DNA from: Cordia subcordata | Lineage: Eukaryota; Streptophyta; Magnoliopsida; Boraginales; Cordiaceae | Length of the DNA stretch: 64,000 nt | NCBI GenBank assembly: GCA_028554755.1 | Contig: JAPTOF010000001.1 | Location: 34,801,501 to 34,865,500, forward strand | Direction of reading: 5' to 3' | Shown here: positions 1 to 13,026 of the stretch, in pieces | Numbering within the stretch: the stretch's first letter is position 1 | How the letters are laid out: each line of letters begins with the position of its first letter | The notes under the pieces: generated by a model | Databases searched by the model: none | Told to the model about the DNA's origin: nothing | The model's input: only the letters and a program-made list of their open reading frames with translations | Position numbers and translations under genes: made by a program

Positions 1-811
1 AATTAGAGCTGAACTACTGGCAATGAAGAAGTCATATTTGCCAAAATTGGATTGGGCTATGAGCGGAAGTCATTTGTTGAACCGCCGCTAATGTGGCGAT
101 AGTGTTCCTCAACCACCAGCAAATGTGATAGCCCTAAGTTATTGGTGACAGTCGCTCTGAACCGCCTAAAACAAACCGCCGGCTATGCTTTCCCTTTCTT
201 TTAGTGCAAGCAATTAAACTTTTCATCCGGATATGTGTCCAACCCTACTAGACTTGCATATTTTGGGTTTTGGGCCATACCCGAACCAAGGAGGGTACCA
301 ATTTAGTTAGGTCTTTGGGTCTCTACCCACGCGACTCTAATCCTGTCAAGGTTGAGTGTCAGTATTTCAAGATATGTCTTAAGTTGACCAAGAGTTTGAC
401 CTGTATTATTACTCAACTAAGCTAATTCTACTAGGATTCCACTGGTCAGATAGTCTCCATGAGAGAGATTCTATCAAAGACTATCAGCTAATAATCTATA
501 AATACTCGATTGCGTCATAAGCCAAGGTACGCTAGCTATTTGTTAACGCAAACATATAGCCTTACGAATATTTTTCTTTGTTCAGTGATAAGTTTGTAAT
601 GTTGCTATTAATTCATGATGTTTTGTGCTTAAATTTGGGAATGAATGCTTCTTAATTAATGGATTTGATGTATTTTGGTGTTAATGTCTGTTTACTTTTC
701 ATAATCGTAGTTGATCTGCAATGAGTTTTTCCTACTAGCTATCATGCTTATATGATGAATTTAGTGGTTGTACCCTAGATTTCATGACATTTATAAGTTA
801 TGACATATATT
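1..811. other. Intergenic, no gene recognised
   Basis: No sustained reading frame is seen. About bases 19-108, read in frame 1, give a short stretch containing the residues FAKIGLGYE, faintly like a Copia gag relic, but it is too short to call. A TATAAATA-like motif lies near 497-504 with no coding sequence after it. Confidence 0.4.
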
Positions 812-1787
812 GGTCCGTTTGGTATAACGGAATGATTTGAAAAGAAATAGTCATTTAAGGTAGAATAAAATTAAAGGCATAATGCCCACAGAATGTTTAT
901 TTTTTTCTTGTGTTTGGTTATAGATATATAAAAGTCAAAATGAAATCTCTATTTTATTTCATATATTTGGTAAAACCATTTTCAAAAGTTAGAATAAGAT
1001 AATAATCGATTGAAATACCCTTGTGTTTTAATTTGATATAAGTTTAAATTTATATATGGCTATTAATATTTTTTTTGTGCAACTTTAAAAACGGTATATG
1101 TAGTATTATATCGTAGATTTATAAATATTTTAGAAAAATAAAAAGTCATTGTCCAGTGAAACAATATTAATATATTGCCAAATAATTCAAAAAGCAAAAA
1201 AGTTAAATATTCAAAAGAAACTTGATCAAATAATTTTCACAATATCAATATAAACGCAAATAATATTGCCACTCTTTTGATTAATAAAAATAAGTGACAC
1301 TACTTAACTTATTGTTTTAGTTTTAACACCATGTGTTGTGATTTTTACTAATTGAGATAAAAATATTAACTAGCTTATAAGAAAACATGTGTCTCATAGA
1401 AAGAAAAGAGTAAAAAATGAAAGTGAAAAATGTATTTGCTATAATTTTTAATTTCTTAATCTTTTTTATTTTTGAATTCTTAATTTTTTTAATTTCTTAA
1501 TTTGTATATTTTTTACTTTTTTAATTTTTTATAAAAATTTTGAGAAGATAAATGGAGGATTAATTATTTTTGTATGACTTTCACTATAATTTTTATTGTT
1601 GCCCCTTGAAGTTGGAAAACTCATTCCTTAAGTTGACCTAGGGAATGAGTTTCTAACTTTTTCCTATAAAACTCATTCCACAACATTAACTTTTTAAATT
1701 TTAATTTATTGTACCAAACTAAAAAATGAAAATCAAAAGTTGGAAAGACCATTCCTTTCCAGGCAATTCCAACATACCAAACAGTCC
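812..1787. mobile_element. MITE-like element with terminal inverted repeats
   Basis: The left end (GGTCCGTTTGGTAT) and the reverse complement of the right end (GGACTGTTTGGTAT) match with two differences. They bound about 976 bases of AT-rich non-coding DNA. The GTTTGGTA terminus is common in plant hAT or Mutator-derived MITEs. No convincing target-site duplication is visible, so the exact ends are approximate. Confidence 0.5.
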
Positions 1788-2920
1788 CGTACTGTTTTAT
1801 GGAATGCAGTAGTGCATTTCACTTTATAACATCCACAAGCTAGCGCTTTTTTTACTAAAAATAATAACGTACTATACTAATGAATAGCCTTTAGAAAGCC
1901 TTCTAGAAAGTGCTTTAACGATAGTTCTTTTGGACGTTCTTCCAAATTATCTCTGCGCGAATTCGCCATTCTAAACTTTCCACGGAGAACCATCATTCGT
2001 AGCTCAGCAGCTTAGTCTCTACTTTAGTAACCCTTTTCATGCTTAGGTAGCCAATTGCCGTGAAAACTTGGAATTGTGTGATAAAGCTCTAATCTAGCTA
2101 GATAAAAGGACTTAGGGATAAAGTTATAATCTAAAATAATAATTACTAACTGGTTAGATAATGTACTAGGTCATCAATCAATTGAATAGCAAAAACGGAA
2201 AATACCTAAGTAAAACCCATATTCCACGCATATGGTGTACTCCATCCAACACTATTTCATTTCACCATACTCTGCAAGTAGCTTAAAATTAGTATCATGT
2301 AGACAATTTAGGGCCCACTTAAATTAGCTTTTTTTAAAATATTCTTTTAACAGTTTTGAAAAAATAATTTTTCTTGAAAAGTTAAAAATTCTAATTTAAA
2401 AAAAAAACTATATTTGAGCTTTTTCCGAAATTTTAGCCTCCTCAACGATACGATCTTACACTCAAGCACACTACGAAGCAAAGATTCGTACACTTGAGAG
2501 TAAAACTTAACTAGTTTGTGTCATTTTAGAACTAGTGGCCAAGTTTGGATCATGATTTGTTAATTAGTATAATTATATGCAATTATATTCGTTAATCTCT
2601 AACACTAGGAACACTCATTTATATATTAAATATTGTTTGGACAATATTAGGCAGTTGGCATTTCAGGTTTTTACTTGGATTCCTTAAATTCTGCAAATGA
2701 GAAATTTAAGACAAAGAAATGCAAAAACATTAGCAGGTAAAATATCTGTATTTATTTATTGTTTATTGAAGCAAAAGTTGTCCCTCCGTACTTATTTATT
2801 TCAAAGCTAGCAGTTTCACTTTCTGAATTCATAACTGCTTACTAATCACTTCAGCTAAAATATAACAGAGAGGGTAACTTTTTAACTTATAAATTTTGAC
2901 TTTTGAGTCAATTATGCTCT
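1788..2920. other. Intergenic, 3' flank of the PR-4 gene
   Basis: AT-rich DNA without a plausible coding region. The part nearest 2920 should hold the 3' UTR and poly(A) signal of the minus-strand PR-4 gene. No individual site is clear enough to name. Confidence 0.4.
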
Positions 2921-3611
2921 CTAGTCGCCGCAGTTGACAAACTGATAGTTGACTGTAAGATGTCCATTGAAGTAGCCTTGGCGATTAGTGTCCAGACGGT
3001 TAAACACGCCAGTCTCCAAATCAAGTCCTCCATTGCTGCACTGATCAATGATTCTTACTGTTTCTACTGCTCCAGTGGCTGTATTGGTAACCTGCACATC
3101 ACCATTTGAAAATTGCCTTAACGAAGGTCCACATACCAAAAATTGTAATCACTTGGTAATTTAATTTCCTTTGAAGATATTATTAAACTAGATAGCATGG
3201 ATTCTAACCAATTTTTAATGAGTAAATCAAATAACGCCCCACCTCTCTGGTCTGTCATAAATGTACGTAGTTTGAAAGTAGATGCGGACCCTTATTTTAA
3301 GGGAAAAGTGGCTATACATTTGAATACCACAGGAGGTGTACTGTCAATTAAGGGATATGTGTTATACATTTAAGAATTATAGGAAGGTTGCATACTTATT
3401 TCAAAATTATAAGCGTAATATACACCTGTGGCAAACCATAAGAGTACAAAGTGCTACTTGCCCTACTTCATTTGAGAGCAATATTAAAAGATTATTTGAT
3501 AAAATTATTTTGATAAATTAACAGAATTCATTGGCAATATTAAATAGTAATGATCATATATTTGTAATCTAAATAAGGAGTATAATATAGATAATATAGC
3601 TATATACATAC

Positions 3612-3666
<55 letters not shown>

Positions 3667-4027
3667 CACTCTTAAAAAGACTTTTTTTTTACAAGAGATA
3701 TGAAAAAACGTTTTAAAAAAAAAAAAACAACCCATACAAACCAAGTGTTAGCATGGCAATGTTACATACCTTCAAGCACTTGCCACAAGCCTGCTGGCCG
3801 CGTGGTCCCTGTGGTCCGCAGAAGGCAGTCCATCCGTATCTCTTCCTCCATTCAAGAGGCTTGTTGCCGTACCATGTGGAGCAGTATGCGCTAACCTTAT
3901 ACAAGTCCCAGCCGTTCGCCTCAGGTTTATATTCGTGATATGTAGCCCTGACGTTAGTCGCACTCTGTGCGGCTGCGGCAGCCACTAGAGAGACCAACAC
4001 AGCAGCGTATAACATCAACTTCCCCAT
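2921..4027 (-). CDS. PR4: Pathogenesis-related protein PR-4 (barwin domain, class II), two exons
   Basis: Seen: exon 1 is 4027-3770 (86 codons) and exon 2 is 3091-2921 (56 codons plus TAG). They are joined by a phase-0 intron of 678 bases with GT at 3769-3768 and AG at 3093-3092. The product is 142 residues. Residues 1-20 form a hydrophobic, alanine-rich secretion signal ending before Gln21. The barwin domain fills the rest, with all six conserved cysteines (49, 70, 81, 84, 104, 140) and landmarks YGWTAFCGP and [10 protein letters not shown]. There is no N-terminal hevein chitin-binding domain, so it is class II. Known for the family: secreted or vacuolar antifungal proteins with ribonuclease activity. 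The two histidines implicated in that activity correspond to His31 and His130 here. The start is the ATG directly before the signal peptide, with a TATA box about 50 bases upstream. The gene looks intact and its length is normal for the family. Confidence 0.95.
3092..3769 (-). other. PR-4 intron with a TA/CA microsatellite
   Basis: Single intron of the PR-4 gene, GT-AG, phase 0. Bases 3601-3668 are a compound repeat of TA, CA and TA dinucleotides. It is likely length-polymorphic and could serve as a marker inside the gene. Confidence 0.85.
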
Positions 4028-4074
4028 TGTTTTAATTTCTGAGTTTGTTATTATGGTTTCGCATGTCGTCATCA

Positions 4075-4106
4075 ATTTATAGAGCATGGGAATGTTTAAA
4101 AGTCAA
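4075..4106 (-). promoter_or_regulatory. PR-4 core promoter: TATA box and W-box core
   Basis: On the minus strand CTATAAAT (4082-4075) lies about 50 bases before the PR-4 start codon. TTGACT, the W-box core bound by WRKY factors, lies at 4106-4101. A plus-strand TTGACT is at 4217-4222. W-boxes suit a defence gene, but the six-base core is common by chance. Confidence 0.5.
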
Positions 4107-5588
4107 AATTGGCAGAATAGAGAATTTTAAGACACTGCCAAATTCTATCTTGACACGTTTTAATGTTCCCAATCCTGGTAATTTATCATGTATGGTTTGA
4201 AATTTTGGTTATAAGCTTGACTCTTACAGTCACTTCATTTAAAACCTTCAAGGTTCATTATCATTCATTTAAAGACATAAAAAAAAATGTTATTGTATGT
4301 GAAGGGGTGTTTTAGACACAATAAATAAACGCAACAAATCTCTTTCTATAAGTTTAGATTGTTAGATAAGGCAATAACTTATCACATTATTGCTTTCATC
4401 ACAAATTTATGGTCTTGGTCTAGCTAGCGTGATGTTTCTGGAAGATGTTCGAGTAATAATAGATAAAGATAAGTGACTATGTTTGTAAATTGCAAAACAA
4501 ATCCCAACTAAATTTCATGTTTAGAATTGTAATGAAAGATAAAAGTCTTCTCTTAACGGATAAAATATGTAATTCTAAACTTTGAAATTTTATCCTGGAA
4601 CAACAAGAAAGAAATTCCTAGAAGAAATTCTACCCAAAAAAAAAAAATGATTGAGAAAGATAAAGTTTAATTTTATTTGAAAATGTTTTTCAAAACTTGT
4701 TAATAAACCTTATACTATCAAAAAAAGAAAAAAAGTATTTGTACAAAAGTCTAACTTTTGGAGTGCTTGTACATGTAACAATATTCTTTATAGGATAAAG
4801 AAGTATTAGCAGCATTCTTCATATAATAACGTGAATGAGTTTGAAAATTACAAAAGCCAGTTTTTTATTACTTTGATGAAATGTAGAACTAAAATTAAAT
4901 GGCATTTTGTTTATTTTCCTTTTTTTGGTCGTAATCAACCATCAACATCTAGAAAGAGAAGACTTAGTCAACTCAAAAAAAGGTTCTGAGCTTATCCTTG
5001 CAATGGCTGCTTAATATATAACGGTTTGGTACATCTAATTTGGCTCTTCTCATCAATTGCTTTTGTCTTTTTAAGTTAGAAAATTCCACTGTGAAGATTG
5101 ATGGTACATTTTCTGGACCGCCATCTAGTGGTGATTAAATGGTTCATATTCATTTCTTTTTCCCTTTTTCCAGATTTCGTATAGTTTTTGCCTCTCTCGG
5201 TGAAAAAGGATACATTAATTATTGTTTCAATCTCTCTTTTAAAAGTAACAAAAAACAAAATAGAATTTTTTTTTAAAACAAAAAGTCATGTTTCTTTTTT
5301 TTACCCTTTTTTCACTGAAAAATCCAAGAACAAACGGCAATTTTATAACAAAACAATGAGAAAAATGTAACAAATTTATTATATAGACAGGGATTTAGGT
5401 AATACATAAATATATTGTTATGTGAGATAATTAACAAATGCATTTTTAGCTTAATTGTGGATGATATAATTATAGAGTGTTAAAATAAAAAAATTTTAAG
5501 GTTCGAACAATAGATTAAACATGCTGTAATTTTTCTTTTATGAAATTATATATAGATGAGAGTTTAAAAAAAAAAATTCCCATACAGG
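4107..5588. other. Intergenic, PR-4 upstream region
   Basis: AT-rich DNA with several poly-A and poly-T runs. No conserved reading frame or repeat structure was recognised. The part near 4107-4600 is presumably the distal PR-4 promoter. Confidence 0.4.
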
Positions 5589-5589
5589 C

Positions 5590-5865
5590 CGCGATTTTTC
5601 CGCCGCTTATTACTCACTTTTTTTTGCAGTGTTTTTAGATCTGAAGAAATCATGTTAGACTCCAGAACTTTAGTCACTTTCGGTACCGGAATATCCCAAA
5701 AAGTCTTCACAGCAAACGTGTTGTCTAGAAGCAAGAAAAGGCTTCGGATGGGTATGAGGATTTGTACGAAAACTAAACTCGAAAACGTGGAATACTTTGT
5801 TAACACCAGTTCGCTGAAATTACGCGATCGATGTGATGGTGAAGTCTTATCTCATGAATACAGAT
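5590..5865. other. GC-richer block, possible exon remnant, unrecognised
   Basis: This block stands out from its very AT-rich neighbours and is open on the plus strand (from an ATG at 5652) and largely open on the minus strand. The plus frame is rich in Arg, Lys and Thr. No known domain was recognised on either strand. It could be a gene fragment, a captured sequence or chance. A poly-T run follows at about 5876-5898. Confidence 0.2.
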
Positions 5866-5902
5866 TTTCGTTTTCTTTTTTTTTTCTTTTTTTTTTTCAG
5901 TT

Positions 5903-6787
5903 TATGAATAGGATAAATTTCACAATAAATTCCTATTATTTCTCTATTTTTTCAAAGTGATTCATATTTTTTTAAAATATTCAAATTAGTCTTTAATATT
6001 TTACAAATATAGTAAAATTAGTCCTTATTATTTAAATAAATTTATATTATTCCCAATATTTCACAAAATTTGTCAAACTAGTTCTCATTATTTGAAAAGA
6101 ATTCATACTAGTCTCCAATATTTTACAAACTTATTTAAGTTAGTCCCTGTTTTAAGAAAAAATGAATAAAAAAGATTGGAACTAATTTTATTTTATTTTT
6201 TTTATTCTTAGTTGATTATAATACCTTGAACTTTTGTACTGTGAATTTCATTATGGAATAATTTTTAGATAATAAAAGTTCCTAATTTTCATTAAAAAAT
6301 TTCAATCAGATGTCTAATGTGTCTTATAAAAGTTCACAATAAATCCAAATATGCAAAGAATGCAATAACTATCATCCAAAATGTTAAATTCCTACTGCTT
6401 TTTTTTTTTTTTTGCTAGGAATTCTTGCTGAAAAAAATAGATAATCGGATTTCGTTTTATAGGGCAAATGGTAAGATTGTCAATTGCTTTTATGTTTGAG
6501 GTCATTTGGGACATTTTCGTCAAAACTAACGTCCATTCTAATTGTAGGGACTAATTTGACCATAATAATTAAACATTGGGGACTTGTATGAATTATTTGA
6601 AACAATAGGGATTAAAATTAAAAAAATATGTAAACATTAGGGATTTATTTGAATTTAACTCTAACTGCAGGGACTAATTTGACTATAATAAGTAAACATT
6701 AAGGACTTGTATGAATTATTTGTAACAATAGGGACTAAAATGAAAAAAAGTGTTAACAGTAAGGACTTATTTGAATTTAACTCTTAT
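5903..6787. mobile_element. MITE-like element with long imperfect inverted repeats
   Basis: The right arm holds two tandem copies of a unit of about 125 bases (starting near 6546 and 6671) with the motifs GGGACTAATTTGAC and GGACTTGTATGAATTATT. The left arm (about 5950-6150) carries the reverse-complement motifs (TTAGTCCTTA, CAAATTAGTC). The arrangement fits a non-autonomous inverted-repeat transposon. No reading frame was found. The ends are approximate and no target duplication was confirmed. Confidence 0.5.
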
Positions 6788-7984
6788 GAATACAGATAAC
6801 TTTGACTAGATTTATCGAATATTATAATTTTAGAGCACGTGTTTACACGGATCGAGTCTTTCTTTTTTAGTAAAAGAGAGTTATGTAATATTCTTAAATT
6901 TTGTTTTGAGATTGAAATATAATCTTAAGATCTTTTGGGGTTGTTTTTACAAATATGATCTCTAATAATTTTTGTTAATTTTTTTTATAGTTTTTGTAGT
7001 TACATCCATTCTATTGACACAAAAATGATGAAATGTTAGATTTTGTGTGAGTATTTATTTTTGTGATAAAGTATCAAAACCTTTACTCACCCCCTCCCTC
7101 CCCACCACCCCCAACAAAATAAAAGAAAAAGAAAAAGAAAAACTAATGATGCAAAACAAAGTAGAGTAATTTCAAATATCAAAAGTTCAACAAAGACCTC
7201 TAGGCTTTTATCTGACATTTAAAAATATAAATATATAAACAATTTTTTTCATAATTCAAACATTAATTGTTAATTTATTTAGTTAAGGTAATAAGAGCTT
7301 TTCCAAAGTGATAAAAAAATCTATCAAACTTTTTAGTGAAAACAAAAGGACTTTTGGAATTTTTTAAATAGTGAACAAAGTGCTAGTGAATAGTTTAAAA
7401 AATTTTTAAAATAGTAGTTTTTTTTTTTTTGGGCCAATCCAAGTGGTTAATGAACAATGCAAAAGTAAAAGAGAAATTTAGAGATATTAGATTTTTATCG
7501 TATTCTTTGCCTTATTAAGGACATCAATGACATTTTCAAACATAGTTAACTTTTTTGTTAACTTTTTTAACTGAGTTTAAGTTTAGAGGAATCTAGAAAG
7601 GAGGGAAAAAAAAATTGAGGGACCTATTCGGTCGAATGACTGAAAGTAAGGCACTTGTCTTTTTCCCGTTTTCGTACATTATTTCATATATATGTCTATG
7701 TGGAGTTATCTATCTATGTACAACTATTTTAGAGAATCTGAGGGCCAACAAGTGTAATGGTACTAAACTATCAAGTCATTGTTTCTAGTCTTGCTCGAGA
7801 AAGTAAAAATTGAACTAAAAAGGCGAGGTAAACAATATAGAACCCCTTTGTGTCAAGGAACCATGATTTAGAATATGTAAAATAAATAAATTTAAAAACA
7901 TCTAAAGAATTTCAAGCCACCTTAATTAGCAAGTGAGAGATCTCACAGAATTATATAGTCTCCTATAGATAATATATACAGTGC
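6788..7984. other. Intergenic, nothing recognised
   Basis: AT-rich non-coding DNA with homopolymer runs and a C-rich patch near 7089-7114. No gene, RNA or repeat family was recognised. Confidence 0.4.
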
Positions 7985-8801
7985 GTGCTCGGCAATAATT
8001 TTTCAAGTAGCGTTTAGCGTTTTTACTAGTCAAAATACTATTTTACTAAATTATTGCTGTTCGGTAAACTAACGTTTCAAGTAGCTTTTTAGATAGCTAA
8101 TACTATTTTACTAAATTATTGCTGTTCGGTATACTAGCGTTTCAAGTAGCTTTTTAGATAGCTTTTAGGGTTTCAAATAGCATTTCTCAAAAGCAAAAAA
8201 ATTTTAGCATTTCAGGTAGCTTTTAGCCTTTCATTTTTTTTTTTAGCAATTCTACCCTTTTTGTATTTTTTTAATTTTTCTATTCTCTTCCAATCTCTCT
8301 CTATATTTTTACCTTTTCTTTCACAAATATAAACAAGAAATAATATAAAAATGAATTTCAATTTCTATGTAATCAATATTACTAAAAGCATAAGTTTTAT
8401 TTGTACCATTTTTTTAACAAAATAATTTGGAATCTATGAAAATTAATTTTTGTAATATTGATATAAATATTTTATCAAAAAATTAGTTATACTTTAATAT
8501 TAAAATATAATTATGAAAATAAATATCTAATTATGATATATATTATCTTATTCCTAAAATAGTAATATTAATTACAATTATCATAATAACAATAATAATA
8601 ATAACATGATATCAATGTTCTTTTACATCATTTAACATTCATCAGCTATTCTAACAACTAATTTTGCCGAATACATTTTGTTCAATCAGCTAGTTAAACA
8701 GCTATCAGCTAACAGCAATACAACAGCTATCAGCTATCCAAATAACTATCAACTACTCAAACAGCTATCAGTTACTCCAACAATTAAATTTGCCGAACAA
8801 A
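7985..8801. mobile_element. hAT-like MITE with internal tandem repeat
   Basis: The left end contains GTGCTCGGCAA and the right end, reverse-complemented, contains GTTTGTTCGGCAA, giving short inverted termini. Inside, 8037-8101 and 8102-8166 are two nearly identical 65-base direct copies. Both contain TATTGCTGTTCGGTA, an internal version of the terminus. Toward the right end CAGCTATCAGCTA motifs recur, as in hAT subterminal repeats. It is non-coding. The exact ends and target duplication are uncertain. Confidence 0.5.
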
Positions 8802-9142
8802 CCTATGGTGTATGAAACACATTATACAGCACAAGTTTTTATGCAAACCCAAAGAAAAAGGACGACATCACTTCCAACTCTTACAAAAGTACAGAATTCC
8901 ACAAATCTGGTACATGAAAGTTGTCTATACTTCCGATAATACTTGATCGTAGCACGACATTTCGTGAACACTACCCTAACGCTTAGGTCATTTTATTTTA
9001 ACCTAGATAATTTATGAGGAAAGAATTATGTTATTTTCATGCACGTAAGATGCTATTGTCAAATTATTTTCGGAATCTTAAGGTTGTTTGAATGTTTAAT
9101 CCTTAGCTTGGATTAATACGTATATATATATTGCATATATAC

Positions 9143-9179
<37 letters not shown>

Positions 9180-9993
9180 CACATACACACATAATAGTAT
9201 GTCACCCGATTGCACAGGATGTGTTATATAAAGTTGATATATTAGAAAAATTTAGCTTTTTATCATCTAATGTTTCAAACAAATTATATAAACTAATTTT
9301 AATAGATTAAACAATAATAATACCCGTACATTTAATAATGTAATATTGTACTGAAAAGAAAAAAAAAATAGACCTACCTAATAAAGAGATTTGCAACCAT
9401 ATGGTGGAAAAAGCCTATTAGTACATATAGCTGAGCAATATTAAAACCAAATTTTCCATATGGTTTAGATCCATCAAAAGTAAGAATATAATAGTCAACG
9501 CAATATCAAACATACCTTTAACAATTTTTTTTCTTTTTCTTTTGGTCATGGCCTTTGAGAAATTAAAAGAAAGGTAAATAAATCATTTAGACTTTGATAT
9601 TTGATCTTTATATAATACAGTCCGTCCCTCCATGCTCCCCCCACCATCTGCTCTCACCATTGCTTATCAATCACTAAAATAGTTTCTTTGAATACAATTA
9701 ATTCTTGGTGTTTGTATTTGATTAAATTGATAACAATGGCAGTACACTTAGGCCATTTTACCAAAGAGAGAAAAAGTAACAAATAGATCCTGAAAAAGCT
9801 TAAAATTAAAAGCATGCAACCTAAAGAGCAAAAGCAAACAACCAAAAAGAAAGCAAAAGACAAAATTCAGAAGAAGCTTAAAATTGAAATAGTCCTTTGC
9901 TTTAAAAACAGGCCAAACTCAAGTATATGACAAAATGAGCAGAGAGAAGCACATTGACCAATAATCATTCCAGTTAAAAAGTATGCAGTTGAA
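8802..9993. other. Intergenic with AT/ACAT microsatellite
   Basis: No gene was recognised. Bases 9120-9191 form a TA-rich repeat with interspersed ACAT units. The rest is unremarkable AT-rich DNA. Confidence 0.4.

Positions 9994-10045
<52 letters not shown>
9994..10045. repeat. (GT)n(AT)n microsatellite
   Basis: Uninterrupted TG repeats pass into AT repeats over about 50 bases. Confidence 0.9.
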
Positions 10046-10048
<3 letters not shown>

Positions 10049-10785
10049 CTACATGTGTAGGTTAAGGAAAAAAAATACTGAAAGATGAGGCTAATAAAAG
10101 TAAAAAGGCATCAGATTAATTAAATGAAAATCTAATAATAATAAAATTGGAAAAATTTAACGTACCTTTTTACAAAAGGAAGGAAGAGCGATATCAAGCC
10201 AATGGCAAAAATCGGTAGACGCATTAGCGCATAAATAGAACATGGCAAGTAAGAGGAAGGAAACAAACTGGAACCATAGATCATGGCATGAGATCGTTAT
10301 TGACAATTTAGAAATGGCTAAAATCGAGTGACCCATAAATGCATAATGGCATCACAAATGAAAGAAACAACAAGGGACCTTTTATGACGGTGAGACTTCC
10401 ATATTTCCAATCTATAGAAACTAAATCACTACTTAAAAGATTGTCTGAATTTGGAAGTAAATTGAAGATGTTTTCCATTAGTATTGAAAACATAATGATT
10501 TTTAAAATATTACAATCAACGATGATCATTTCGCCAAATAATAGAAGGAGCAGATCGATTGCAAAAGGAAAGAGGGGCATCTAAGTGGTGGAAACAAACG
10601 TTTAGATTGATTTAGGGTCTTAAAATGTAGAAACTTATAAAGGGGTTTAGGGGCATAAATGGAAAATTAAAAAAAGAAAAGAAAAAAGACAGCTACGCAT
10701 TTTACAAAGCGGCACTATTGGAATAATGAAACAAAAGTTCTACAATGCGACACGTGGCAGCATATTTGTGCAACAAATTTTGCTT

Positions 10786-10787
<2 letters not shown>
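10046..10787. other. Intergenic, nothing recognised
   Basis: Short frames at about 10308-10584 on both strands have no recognisable protein signature and look like chance. Confidence 0.4.
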
Positions 10788-10833
<46 letters not shown>

Positions 10834-10841
10834 GTATGTAT
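10788..10841. repeat. (TA)n(TATG)n microsatellite
   Basis: A run of TA dinucleotides passes into TATG tetranucleotides. Confidence 0.9.
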
Positions 10842-12540
10842 AGTTGTACTAAGATCTGTTCATTATCTACTTATAAATAGTGTGACTTATAAGGTATCAT
10901 TCTCATGTTCTTTCAAATCTAGCATCTTTGAAGGCTTTTGAGGATATAACGTTTAGAAACGGTTTAAGTTTCTAGGTGACAAATATGAACTAGCTATATT
11001 ATATCACTATAGCTTTGTTTACAGAAAGTAAATAAACATGTTGATATTTGACAATGTGTTTTAATGCATATCCAGAATCTAACAGAAAATCTAATTGTTT
11101 GAGTATATTAGTAATGCACATGGATAGTTTTCTAATTATTTGAGTGCTAACAGTGTAGATGGATAGTTATTGTAGTAGTAGTAGTTGTAATTCTTTCTTT
11201 TGGATTATTTTATAAAAACAGGAACATGGTCATATTGGTTGTTATGCATCATGAAGTTGTATATGTATTTCAAGTATATTTGACACTGATTTTTTTTTTT
11301 TTTGAAGGATAGGTACATATGTTATTAGTTTTTTCTGTTCTTATTGAAAGTTTATAGTATTGACAAACTATTTATCTAACTGAAAACCAAATTGCGAAAA
11401 AGTATATTTGTTTTCCCAAACTTTCTTCTCATACACCTGACATGTATACCTACATTTTTCCTTAGCTGACTTTCTGGGACCCTTTTAAGATGACTAAGAT
11501 TTCATCTCAAAATCATTTGGTGCCAAGTGAAATAGTCTAAGATTTTAAATGATGGACTAAAAATTTGTGAATTATTTTATATGTGGGACAAAATATATTA
11601 TAACCCATTCATGTATGATCAAGTTTCAAGTGAGAAAGAACAAAACAAGGATCTGAAGACAGGAGTAAAACTAGGACTAATGATAATGGGACACATGTGA
11701 ACGGATACAAGAGGAACAAGACTAGATCACTGCCCAATAAAGAGATGGGTCACCCATAGTGCGTTGTGACAAAATTAGACCAAGAACTCAATTATGATAC
11801 TTTGTTAAAAATCATAGAGCTTCATCATAGTAAAACCAATCAATATTAAAAGAAGACTTCTTGGATTTTATACAGTAGACTTTTCTTTTTTATAGAGTTT
11901 GTGATTTTTCCACATAAGGCAAGAATATGTTATAATAGACCCTATGCTTCCTTTTCTCAAAATTTCCTCCATTAATTAGCTTAACACATTTTATTATTTC
12001 TAGAACTTGTTTTTAGATCATTTAAAAATTAGAAAAATAATTTTAACATTTTCAAAGAATTTAATTAAAAAAAGTAATGGCCATATGCCTTCTAAAACAT
12101 ACAAAATTGAATCTACAAATAGGATGCAATTTGACCATCTCATTACTTTTTTCCCCTGTAATATACAAAGTCATCTACTACGTAGCCATGCAAGCTAATC
12201 TTAGCAATATGAGTTGCAAAACTTGACCTAACAAGATACACCTAATCTCTCGGACTTGATATTACCACGTGTGCAATCGGGACTTTATCCTTCAAATCAA
12301 GATTACACCTGTCTAACATTAGGATCCATTACTTCGTATATCTCACGTTGAATAGTTCATTTCATTTAAACCACTTCGTACATTTCTTTGTTGATTTTCT
12401 CTTAGTTTTGTCCACCACCTAGAGGCCACAAGTTTGTTCTATGTCTTATAAGACATGATTTAGCACCGTCATAAATTTTAAGTGGATTGTATTTCCTCAA
12501 TGAACATAGGAAAAAAATTTCCCATGTTACGAATTTTTAT
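10842..12540. other. Intergenic, nothing recognised
   Basis: AT-rich DNA, no coding or structural feature recognised. Confidence 0.4.
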
Positions 12541-13026
12541 TCTCATAGTGCTTCTTTTTAATTATGTTGGAATGTAAATCCCCCAAAAAATTTCAAGATT
12601 TAAAACCACCTTATAATATCTTGGATCACTCTTTATATTAACTAATTAATTTTTATTATAGAACTTTTATGATTCCATGGTATCATGGTTGATTTCAGCC
12701 CAATTCCTCATGTCGTGCACGTGTGACTTGTGTCCCGTTGCAACAATGACCATTGTGGCAACCACACCCTAACTATCCCATTTGTGAAGCCCTTGATAGT
12801 GGTATAGTCACACCTTGAGCATCCTATCTGTGGAGCTCTCAATTGTAATAATCACAACCTGACCATCCTATTTGGGCAGCTCCATGTCACTAGTTCATGG
12901 AGGGTGTTGAAAATACTCATTTCTCCTACATAGGAAACATTTTAAGATTCAAGACCACCTTTTGAAATTTTGGACCACTTCTTATATTGATTAATTAATT
13001 TTTGTAATAGAACCTCGATAATTTTT
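12541..13026. repeat. Pair of diverged direct repeats, likely small transposon remnant
   Basis: A segment near 12590-12670 (TTTCAAGATTTAAAACCACC, then ATTAACTAATTAATTTTTAT) recurs near 12940-13015 in the same orientation with substitutions. A more GC-rich spacer lies between. This could be a small terminal-repeat element. The ends were not resolved. Confidence 0.35.

Noticed and set aside
3505..3744. Minus-strand frame of 79 codons
   Set aside because: It runs through the TA/CA microsatellite inside the PR-4 intron. The residues (repeated Tyr, Ile, Cys, Val) are dinucleotide translation.
10308..10584. Overlapping frames on both strands (about 80-90 codons)
   Set aside because: Hydrophobic or Lys/Ser-rich composition with no motif, no promoter and no splice partner. 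Consistent with AT-rich chance frames.
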